A DNA stretch of 64,000 bases from Planctomycetota bacterium (GTDB lineage: Bacteria > Planctomycetota > Planctomycetia > Gemmatales > Gemmataceae), in NCBI GenBank assembly GCA_016873095.1, contig VGYC01000010.1:1-64000 (forward strand), written 5' to 3'. The translations under genes were made by a program, and so were the position numbers. Below, in pieces: positions 57,333 through 64,000 of this stretch (position 1 is the first letter of the stretch; each line of letters begins with the position of its first letter). The notes below the pieces were generated by a model, which was not told the origin of the DNA, did no database searches, and saw nothing but the letters and a program-made list of their open reading frames with translations.

Positions 57333-58301
57333 GTGCCCAGGCTATCGGTCATCACGGCGTTTCTGAACGAGGAAGACAACTTGCCGGTGCTGCGCAAGCG
57401 ATTGACGGCGCTGGCGGCGAGCCTGGCTCCCGACTTTTCCTGCCAGTTCGTGCTGGTGGACGACCATTCCAGCGACAAGAGTGCCGCAATTGCCACGGCC
57501 TGGCGGGAGGCGGATCCGCGCGTCTGCTATGTGCGGCTGTCGCGCAACTCGGGATCACATACGGCGTTCCTGGCCGGGCTGGCGCAGGCGAGCGGCGACT
57601 GCGCGGTCCTGCTCGCCGCCGATCTCCAGGATCCGCCGGAACTGGTCCCTGAGCTGCTGGACAAGTGGCGAGAGGGCAACGATGTCGTCTGGGCCGTCCG
57701 CGCCGGCCGCGAGCAAATCCCCTGGAGCACGCGGTTGACGGCGAGCATCTACTACGGCCTGATGCGGCGCTACGCCTTGCCGAACATGCCGCCGGGTGGA
57801 GCTGATTTCTTCCTGCTCGATCAGCGCGTCGTCCAGGCCCTGCTGAGCATCCCGGAGCGGAACACCAGCATCCTGGGGCTGACGCACTACATCGGCGTTC
57901 GCCAAGCGCATGTCGAGTACGTCAAGAAGGCTCGGCTGTCCGGCGTGTCCAAGTGGACGCTGTCGAAGAAGATCAAGCTGTTCATCGACTCGCTGCTGTC
58001 GTTCTCGACGCTGCCGCTGCGCGTGCTGCATGGGTTGGCCATTTCGATGGGGCTGACGGTCGTGGCGATGCTGGTCATCCTGGGGGTCTACGCGGCTGCG
58101 GGAGGCTTGATAGCTGGCTGGGCTTGGGTGGTACTCGCGGTGCTGGCTGTGGGAGCCGCGCAGATGTTCGCGCTGGCGGTGGCCGGCTCGTACCTGTGGC
58201 GCGTCTTTGACCAGACCCGCGCCAGGCCGGCGTACTTTCTCGAAGCGCATCTGCCTGATTGCCAGCACCTTGCGGACACGCCTGGCAAGAAAGCAGGTTA
58301 A
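57333..58301 (+). CDS. Membrane glycosyltransferase family 2 (GtrB/DPM1-like)
   Basis: A 322-residue enzyme that loads a sugar onto a polyprenyl phosphate. The N-terminal GT-A domain has SVITAFLNEEDNLPVL, FVLVDDHSSDKSAAI and VLLAADLQDPPELVPELLDKW. ALPNMPPGGADFFLLDQRV is typical of GtrB-like enzymes. Two C-terminal transmembrane helices at about 233-253 (HGLAISMGLTVVAMLVILG) and 262-288 (GWAWVVLAVLAVGAAQMFAL) anchor it. The GTG start at 57333 has AGGAGG in front. It is directly downstream of the YfhO-like gene. Confidence 0.93.
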   Translation: MPRLSVITAFLNEEDNLPVLRKRLTALAASLAPDFSCQFVLVDDHSSDKSAAIATAWREADPRVCYVRLSRNSGSHTAFLAGLAQASGDCAVLLAADLQDPPELVPELLDKWREGNDVVWAVRAGREQIPWSTRLTASIYYGLMRRYALPNMPPGGADFFLLDQRVVQALLSIPERNTSILGLTHYIGVRQAHVEYVKKARLSGVSKWTLSKKIKLFIDSLLSFSTLPLRVLHGLAISMGLTVVAMLVILGVYAAAGGLIAGWAWVVLAVLAVGAAQMFALAVAGSYLWRVFDQTRARPAYFLEAHLPDCQHLADTPGKKAG

Positions 58302-58353
58302 ATGGTAGCTTCCTGCGCAAACAATCCATCACCCCGGCAACGAAAACGGATAC

Positions 58354-59523
58354 ATGGCCATGCTCAGCAAGTCTTCACTCGATCATCACTTGCGGCAATG
58401 GTCGCGGCGCGGGCCGGTCGCCGCCGACATGGAGAGGGGCGGTGGCAACGCAACGAATCCGGCGATCAACGTGCCGGCAACGGAGGCACCGGCAATGGCA
58501 ACACCGGCGACGGCGACGCCGGTTCTTTCCATTGTCGCTCCGTGCTACAACGAGGAAGAGTCGCTGCCGGAATTCTATCGCCGCACTACGAAGACCTGTG
58601 TCGCACTCAATCTCCCCTATGAAATCGTCCTGGTCAACGACGGCTCACGCGATCGGACCTGGGAATTGATGCAGGCGCTTGCGCGGCTGGATCCGTGCCT
58701 GGTGTGCGTGAATCTGTCGCGCAATCATGGGCATCAACTGGCGCTATCTGCCGGCCTGAGCGTGTGCCGCGGCGAGCGCATCCTGGTCATCGACGCCGAT
58801 CTGCAAGATCCGCCGGAGCTGTTGCCGGAGATGCTGCGTGTCATGGACGATGGCATCGACGTCGTCTACGGCCAGCGCCGCCGCCGCGCCGGCGAGTCGC
58901 TCTTCAAGCGAGCCAGCGCCGCACTTTTTTACCGTGTTCTGGGGCAGTTGACGTCCGTGCCAATCCCGGCTGACACCGGCGACTTTCGTTTGATGTCGCG
59001 CCGCGTCCTTGACATCCTCTTGAACATGCCGGAACGGCATCGCTTCATTCGCGGCATGGTGAGCTGGATCGGCTTTCGTCAGGAGCCGCTGCATTACGAC
59101 CGCGATCCGCGCTATGCCGGCGAAACGAAGTATCCGCTTCGCAAGATGTGGAACCTGGGAGTGGACGCCGTGACGGCGTTTTCCGTCAAGCCGTTGCAAG
59201 CCGCCGGAGTTCTCGGCCTGCTGTCGATCCTGGGGGGCGTCGGCCTATTGCTCGCCACGCTCATCACCTGGGTTGCGGGTGGCGAAGGGGCACTCTGGCT
59301 CGGGCTATTCGCGTTTCTGGCCGTGCTGGGCGGTGTGCAATTGCTTGGTCTGGGGATCGTCGGCGAGTACCTCGGCCGGTTGCACGAGAATAGCCGGCAG
59401 CGGCCGCTATTCCTGATCGAATCGATCCGCCGTTTTGTGCCCTCCGCGAGTGAGCACGTCGGCATCGATGCCAGTCCCGCAAGCGTCGGCGAGCCGATCA
59501 ACAACGATCCCATCGCCGCGTGA
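58354..59523 (+). CDS. Membrane glycosyltransferase family 2 (GtrB/DPM1-like), with N-terminal extension
   Basis: A second polyprenyl-phosphate glycosyltransferase of 389 residues. The GT domain starts near residue 57 (LSIVAPCYNEEESLPEFYRRT), then IVLVNDGSRDRTWELM and ILVIDADLQDPPELLPEML, and GDFRLMSRRVLDILLNMPERHRFIRGMVSWIGF, all GtrB-like. Two C-terminal helices lie around 276-300 and 306-328. The first 56 residues are an Ala-Thr-Pro-rich segment (TEAPAMATPATATPV), absent from the other family member. It comes last in the operon. It may load a different sugar from the first GtrB-like enzyme. Confidence 0.93.
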   Translation: MAMLSKSSLDHHLRQWSRRGPVAADMERGGGNATNPAINVPATEAPAMATPATATPVLSIVAPCYNEEESLPEFYRRTTKTCVALNLPYEIVLVNDGSRDRTWELMQALARLDPCLVCVNLSRNHGHQLALSAGLSVCRGERILVIDADLQDPPELLPEMLRVMDDGIDVVYGQRRRRAGESLFKRASAALFYRVLGQLTSVPIPADTGDFRLMSRRVLDILLNMPERHRFIRGMVSWIGFRQEPLHYDRDPRYAGETKYPLRKMWNLGVDAVTAFSVKPLQAAGVLGLLSILGGVGLLLATLITWVAGGEGALWLGLFAFLAVLGGVQLLGLGIVGEYLGRLHENSRQRPLFLIESIRRFVPSASEHVGIDASPASVGEPINNDPIAA

Positions 59524-59575
59524 GAAGCACGTCTCGCCAGTCAAGGTGCGTCAAGAGGGGTCAAGGTGCGGTACG

Positions 59576-61015
59576 TCAAAACAATTCCGCAATCGGGCGG
59601 CCGTTTTCCACGACGTAGCGAGGTCGTCCCTGGTGGTCGAGATAGGTGGCATCCAGCGGCATCCGCATGTGGCGATAGATGGTGGCAGCGAGGTCGCCGG
59701 GCGTGACGGGACGTTCCTTGATGTTGCCGCCGTCGCGTTCACTGGCGCCGATCACCTGCCCATGCCGCAGACCACCGCCGGCGAGGGCCATCGACATGAT
59801 CACTGGCCAGTGGTTGCGGCCGTCGGTGCTGTCCTGTGTCCCCATCAAAGGCGTGCGGCCGAATTCCCCCATCGCCAGCACGAGCACATCGTCGAGCAGG
59901 CCGCGCTGCTCGAGATCGCCGACCAGCGTAGTGATGAGATGGTCGAACAACGGCAGCAGCGGCCCCAGTCCACGGCTGATGCCGCCATACGGCGGGATAT
60001 TGTCGCCGTGCGTATCCCAGGTGCCCGACGCGCTGTGATAGCTCAGGTCCAGCGTGACGAAGGCGGCCCCTGCCTCGACCAGGCGACGGGCCACGAGCGC
60101 CTGCTGACACCACAGATGTCGCCCGTAGCGATCGCGCAGCGCGACCGGTTCCCGTTCGAGATCAAAGGCGGCGCGAGCGCGTCGACCGGCGAGGATGTCC
60201 ACCGCCTGCTGGCCGTAACGGTCCATCGCCTCCATCGTGCCGGAGCGGTCCAGATCGTTGCGCATGCGGTCGAACTGGCTGAGCAAGGTGCGGCGTTCGT
60301 CGATGCGTCCGCTGGTCACGCCCACGGGCATCTGGAAGAGGTTGGCCTCGGTCATGCGGCCGGTGTCCACGCCGACGTCGGTGTAGAGCGGTAACCGAGT
60401 TGCCTGGTCGGCGATGAACGGGTCATACTGCTTACCCAGGTAGCCGCCCCAGGCGAGGTGCGACCGCGACTTCATGAACGCCACATAAGGCGGCATGCCT
60501 GCGTGGTTGGGACCGTGCATCCTGGCAATCACCGAGCCAATACCCGGGTACAGGTGCCCCAGACGGTTGACGCGCGGGGCCGCTTCGGTATTACCGGTCT
60601 GAAAGACCGCGTTCGGCTCATGGTTGCTGTGCCGCGCATCCACGGAACGGATGAGCGTGAAGCGGTCGAGCATGGTGGCCATGCGCGGCAGGTGCTCGCA
60701 GATCTGTACGCCAGGCAGGCGAGTGCTGATCGGTGCGAATGGCCCGCGGTTGACCAGCGGCCGATCCGGTTTCATGTCCCAGGTGTCAATATGGCTGGGC
60801 CCGCCGGTCATCCACAAGAGGATGACACTCTTGCCAGATGCGACGGAGTGGCCAGTTTCGGCTGCTGATGCTCGGTGGCGAAGCAGTTCGGGAAAGGACA
60901 GTCCCGCCAGTCCTGCAATGCTGGCCTTGAGGAAGTTGCGGCGTGTTGACGCCACGAGGCCCTCACGGACCAGCGGATTGAGCCTGCCGAAAGCGTGTGC
61001 ATGGGAATGCTGCAT
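59576..61015 (-). CDS. DUF1501 domain protein, Tat-type leader
   Basis: A 479-residue exported protein. The signal has STRRNFLKASIAGLAGLSFPELL at about residues 23-45, the twin-arginine form. Family blocks are VILLWMTGGPSHIDTWDMKPD, IRSVDARHSNHEPN, YHSASGTWDTHGDN and LAMGEFGRTPLMGTQDSTDGRNHWP (the metal-site region). VTPGDLAATIYRHMRMPLDATY and the end GRPIAELF are standard. It differs from the DUF1501 protein at 27.4 kb, which belongs to the PSD1-linked group; this one is not next to a PSD1 gene. The ATG at 61015 has GAGG upstream. Confidence 0.94.
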   Translation of the reverse strand: MQHSHAHAFGRLNPLVREGLVASTRRNFLKASIAGLAGLSFPELLRHRASAAETGHSVASGKSVILLWMTGGPSHIDTWDMKPDRPLVNRGPFAPISTRLPGVQICEHLPRMATMLDRFTLIRSVDARHSNHEPNAVFQTGNTEAAPRVNRLGHLYPGIGSVIARMHGPNHAGMPPYVAFMKSRSHLAWGGYLGKQYDPFIADQATRLPLYTDVGVDTGRMTEANLFQMPVGVTSGRIDERRTLLSQFDRMRNDLDRSGTMEAMDRYGQQAVDILAGRRARAAFDLEREPVALRDRYGRHLWCQQALVARRLVEAGAAFVTLDLSYHSASGTWDTHGDNIPPYGGISRGLGPLLPLFDHLITTLVGDLEQRGLLDDVLVLAMGEFGRTPLMGTQDSTDGRNHWPVIMSMALAGGGLRHGQVIGASERDGGNIKERPVTPGDLAATIYRHMRMPLDATYLDHQGRPRYVVENGRPIAELF

Positions 61016-61358
61016 CAAAAGATCCTCACTTCAGGAGGAGGTCACGGCGGGATAAGATCAGTCTAATCGATTCGCCGTTTTCTGACAATCGCCAGGTGGG
61101 TTTATCCCAAGGATAACGTAGACCGTAGCACAACGAACCACGCATTGGCAAATCGCGCTGCTGACACGCGCACAATTTGGCCGACAACCCGAGTGCGTGC
61201 CGTAACTGATTCACAAGCAACAGATGGCGACGACGAGTTGCCGGCCACATGGAGGTGGAGGTGGGTTGTTTGGCTGGCAACTCCGGCTCCGAACGGGCGC
61301 GTTTCGACCTGTGTCCCAGTTCTCCCGCAGATTGGACCAGGCCGGCGGGCCGTGGCAT
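61016..61358. other. Non-coding gap, no gene seen
   Basis: About 340 bp upstream of the DUF1501 gene and downstream of the M81 peptidase gene, both on the minus strand. It should contain the DUF1501 promoter. Short frames are present on both strands but show no coding character. A GGTGGAGGTGG direct repeat lies near 61251-61264. Confidence 0.4.
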
Positions 61359-62819
61359 CTACTGCACCAGTGGATACATCGGCCGGATGTGGCGATAACT
61401 GAAGCGGCGCGGATTGACAGCGGTTTGACCCGGCGTGTCCACCGCAATGATGGTGCCGGCGATCGGCTTGTAGGCCGCCTTGTAGGCGATGGCTGCCTTG
61501 ACCACCAGGATTCGTTGCCTGGCCGGTTGAATGCCCAGACACGTCAATTGCCCGAGGCTAAATGGTGGGTGTCGCTGCGAGTTCAGGACCAGCAGGTTCT
61601 GGCCAGGTAACTCGACGAGCGCCGTGAGCCCCATGTGGTTGGTGCGCCGGCCGCCGTGCCGTACTTGCGCCTCGACATAGCAGCCATCGTGCAGCAGTCG
61701 CACCTTGCCGCTGACGGTGAGGGGGTCGCCATGGGCGCGATCCACCTTGCCGCCGACAGTGAGGCGTACTTCATGGCCGGGCCCGGCTGCGAGACATTGT
61801 TTCACCTCATCAGGGGCATACAGACAGACGACGCCTCCGGTGGCGCCCTGGCGGAGCATCTCGGCGAGGATGAAGGTGCCGTCGCCTGCCGAGCCGCCGC
61901 CGACGTTGTCCCCGGTATCGACCAGCACGACGGGCAGCCTTTCTGCCTTCAGCGCGCTGGCGACAGCAGTCGCGGGATCGGGCAAGTCCGCGGCCAGCTT
62001 CGCGCGTGACTCCCAGATCAACTTGCCAAACCGCTCGGCCTCGGCGCGGGCAAGCTCGATGTTGCCATCAGCGACCACGATGATAGCGGGTCCCATCTGC
62101 GGCACATCGGCATAAGGGAAACCCGGCAGAAAGCTGACAGCGAGAACGCCGGGCTTCTTCTCCATCGCCCGGGCCTCCGCCATGAAACCGCTCAGCGGCT
62201 CCTCGGAGGAGTCGTGCGTCATGATGTTGACGATGACCGGCGGCCGAGCCAGCGCCTGCACGGGGCGCACTTCCTTGTTGAGGATGCGCGACAACAACTC
62301 CGCCGCCTGCACGCCGCGGGCACGCTGGTCCACGTGCGGACAGGTCCGGTAGGCGATGGCGGCCGTGCTATTGTCGGTCACTCGCTCCGAGATGTTGCCG
62401 TGCAGATCGAGTGTGACGACGATGGGAAATTCGGGCCCGAGTCCCTTGCGGAGCCGCGCAATGAACTCGCCGTCGCCGTCCGGAAACGATTCGACGACCA
62501 TGGCGCCGTGCTGTCCGAGCAGCAGGCCGTCGGCTTGTTGCTTCTTGATTTCGCGGACGATGTGGTCGCAGATTTCGTCGATGACGGCGTCGGCCACCGG
62601 GCCGGACGGCGTTGCCCAGCCCATGACCAGCGGCAGCAATTCATGGCCTAGCCTGGCCACTCCCTCGATGAAGCCACCCATCTCGTGGTGCGCCGCGCGC
62701 CATTCCTCCACCAGCGCCGGCCCGAACAGCAGACTCTGCGCCTCAAAAGCCTTGCGGTCGGTCTTGATGGGATTGAATGTGTTGGACTCGTGCATGAGCC
62801 CGGCAACGGCGATGCGCAT
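61359..62819 (-). CDS. M81 family metallopeptidase (MlrC-like)
   Basis: A 486-residue zinc enzyme of the M81 family (formerly DUF1485/DUF1486). The founder MlrC cleaves linearised microcystin; most homologues have unknown substrates. Blocks are VAGLMHESNTFNPI at the N-terminus (His and Glu), GLLLGQHGAMVVE, VTLDLHGNISERV (a metal-binding His) and VDTGDNVGGGSAGDGTFILAEML, and the C-terminal GLTALVELPGQNLLVLNSQRHPPFSL. The ends VDTPGQTAVNPRRFSYRHIRPMYPL are typical, so it is full length. AAGGAG precedes the ATG. No signal peptide is seen. Confidence 0.92.
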   Translation of the reverse strand: MRIAVAGLMHESNTFNPIKTDRKAFEAQSLLFGPALVEEWRAAHHEMGGFIEGVARLGHELLPLVMGWATPSGPVADAVIDEICDHIVREIKKQQADGLLLGQHGAMVVESFPDGDGEFIARLRKGLGPEFPIVVTLDLHGNISERVTDNSTAAIAYRTCPHVDQRARGVQAAELLSRILNKEVRPVQALARPPVIVNIMTHDSSEEPLSGFMAEARAMEKKPGVLAVSFLPGFPYADVPQMGPAIIVVADGNIELARAEAERFGKLIWESRAKLAADLPDPATAVASALKAERLPVVLVDTGDNVGGGSAGDGTFILAEMLRQGATGGVVCLYAPDEVKQCLAAGPGHEVRLTVGGKVDRAHGDPLTVSGKVRLLHDGCYVEAQVRHGGRRTNHMGLTALVELPGQNLLVLNSQRHPPFSLGQLTCLGIQPARQRILVVKAAIAYKAAYKPIAGTIIAVDTPGQTAVNPRRFSYRHIRPMYPLVQ

Positions 62820-63085
62820 GGAGAAACTCCTTGATGTGCAGCTACAATAGGGGCGCGCGGCCGGATCGCACAGGCAAGCGTCAATGTCGCTCGCTTGGCG
62901 GTTTCACGCACATGAGCATTTTTGGGTCGGGCCGAATCAGAGTCCTGCTCCAGGTCCCAGGTCGAGACGCGATTGCTTCGTCAAGCCGATCACGGTATCA
63001 TCAACTCAAACCGATCCCGCTTCGAGCGCGTTTCGCGCTGCGGCTCGGCTTCTCGCCATCCCAGCGAAAGTGAGGCTCTGCGAAC

Positions 63086-64000
63086 ATGACCCGGCGATTC
63101 GTTTCCAGCGCGGCGTTGCTCGGCTTGCTGCTCCTTCCACTCTGGCTGTCGGCCCAGCCCATCCCTGGCAAGAATGACCGGCTGCTGACGCAGATCGTCT
63201 GCGAGTTCTTTCAGCGCGGCCACGTCACCCGTCCCAAGATCGGCGACGAGGTCTCCATGCGGCTGTTCAAGCGTTTTCTCAAGGACCTCGACCCCGGCAA
63301 GCTCTACTTTCAGAAGAGCGATATCGATGAGTTCAAGAAGAGCGAGACCGAACTGGACGACATGCTCTTAAAGGGCGACCTCAGTTTCGCTTACAAGGTC
63401 TACGAGCGCTTCGTCGAGCGCATCGACGAAAGGCTCAAGCTGGTGGACGAATTCCTTGGGATGAAGCACGATTTCGGCGTCAAGGAATACATGGACACGG
63501 ATTCGGCCAAGCTGGAATATCCGGCCGACGCCAAGGAGGCCAGCGAGCGCTGTCGCAAGCGAATCAAGCTCGATCTGCTCTTGCAGCGGCTGGGGACCAA
63601 GCCAGTGCCCGATGACGAGGCCCGCAAGAAGGTTCGCGACCGCTATCGCAACTTCGCCAAGCGCGTCCGTCAACTCGACAATTACGATCTCATGGAGATG
63701 TACCTGTCCGCCTTCGCAGCCAGCCTCGATCCGCATTCGTCATACTTGTCGCCCACCACGCTTGAGGATTTCACGATCTCGATGCGCCTTCAGCTTGAAG
63801 GCATCGGGGCCGTGCTGCGCGAGGAGGGAGGCAACACCATCGTGGTGGAAGTGGTGCCCGGCGGGGCGGCCGCCAAGGATGGCCGGCTCAAGGCCAACGA
63901 CAAGATCATCGGCGTCGCCCAGTCCGACGGTAAGTTCGTGGACGTCGTCGACATGAAGCTGCGCGACGTCGTCAAGCAGATTCGCGGCGCCAAGGGAACC
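63086..64000 (+). CDS. Carboxy-terminal (tail-specific) processing protease, Prc family, 3' end beyond the window
   Basis: The first 305 codons of an S41 protease, cut by the window end. A signal peptide (SSAALLGLLLLPLWLSAQ) starts at residue 6. The N-terminal helical domain, as in Prc (Tsp), includes RLFKRFLKDLDPGKLYFQKSDIDEF and later SAFAASLDPHSSYLSPTTLEDF. The PDZ domain begins near residue 238 with LEGIGAVLREEGGNTIVVEVVPGGAAAKDGRLKANDKIIGVAQ, and the frame runs into the window edge before the catalytic Ser/Lys dyad. A long N-terminal domain before the PDZ points to the Prc type rather than CtpA. The ATG at 63086 is 266 bp from the divergent M81 gene. Confidence 0.92.
   Translation, partial: MTRRFVSSAALLGLLLLPLWLSAQPIPGKNDRLLTQIVCEFFQRGHVTRPKIGDEVSMRLFKRFLKDLDPGKLYFQKSDIDEFKKSETELDDMLLKGDLSFAYKVYERFVERIDERLKLVDEFLGMKHDFGVKEYMDTDSAKLEYPADAKEASERCRKRIKLDLLLQRLGTKPVPDDEARKKVRDRYRNFAKRVRQLDNYDLMEMYLSAFAASLDPHSSYLSPTTLEDFTISMRLQLEGIGAVLREEGGNTIVVEVVPGGAAAKDGRLKANDKIIGVAQSDGKFVDVVDMKLRDVVKQIRGAKGT

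Overview
The window is a high-GC stretch of a bacterial chromosome that reads as Planctomycetota, most likely Gemmataceae-like. The evidence is gene content: a PSD1-type gene (DUF1549/DUF1553 with an embedded c-type heme motif) next to a DUF1501 gene, a second DUF1501 gene, Tat-targeted Gfo/Idh/MocA oxidoreductases, and large membrane-anchored partners of PilM. lpxD and lpxI show a lipid A-type outer membrane. No rRNA, tRNA, CRISPR array, insertion sequence or prophage was recognised. The species assignment is inference.

Layout. 0.2-9.1 kb (minus strand): an apparent operon led by a PilM protein with a PilN-like start fused behind it, then two large single-pass membrane proteins of unknown function, a GNAT acetyltransferase and the ABC-F protein EttA. 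9.3-15.5 kb (mostly plus): a small membrane protein, a TPR protein, a UbiX-like flavin prenyltransferase, a PAS/zinc-ribbon protein, apt (minus), a GNAT enzyme, an SLC5-type symporter and a two-domain sulfurtransferase. 15.5-24.3 kb (minus): a DUF58 protein translationally coupled to two membrane proteins, a cupin, a SnoaL-like protein, moaA, a hotdog thioesterase, prfA, rpmE with a strong terminator, a degenerate SecA-like protein and a GntR/FCD regulator.

24.3-34.3 kb (plus): PSD1 and DUF1501 genes divergent from the regulator, lpxD, lpxI, a Tat-exported oxidoreductase and a diheme cytochrome c peroxidase. 34.3-46.3 kb (minus): a BshC-like hypothetical protein coupled to a family 2 glycosyltransferase, a cysteine desulfurase-like enzyme downstream of an E1-like (MoeB/ThiF) enzyme, a HEAT-repeat protein, a probable toxin-antitoxin pair, an altronate dehydratase-family enzyme, a leucine-rich-repeat gene broken by one TGA codon, and a very large Ycf48-like/CBM9-like exported protein.

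46.4-59.5 kb: a surface-polysaccharide or glycan-decoration locus. After one minus-strand glycosyltransferase, a plus-strand operon with a good promoter carries three DegT/DnrJ/EryC1 aminotransferases, two hexapeptide acyltransferases, a Gfo/Idh dehydrogenase, a sugar epimerase, a YfhO-like polytopic protein and two GtrB/DPM1-like glycosyltransferases. The dehydrogenase, acyltransferase and first aminotransferase match the WbpB/WbpD/WbpE logic for diacetamido sugars. YfhO plus GtrB-like enzymes match a lipid-carrier glycosylation logic. 59.6-64 kb: a second DUF1501 protein, an M81 (MlrC-type) metallopeptidase, and the first 305 codons of a Prc-type tail-specific protease cut by the window end.

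The non-coding DNA holds hairpin-forming repeats between genes, including a palindromic element present twice in opposite orientation, a 20-bp near-perfect inverted repeat, a shared 15-mer, and a fivefold 17-bp tandem repeat that begins at a stop codon and ends at the next gene's ribosome binding site.
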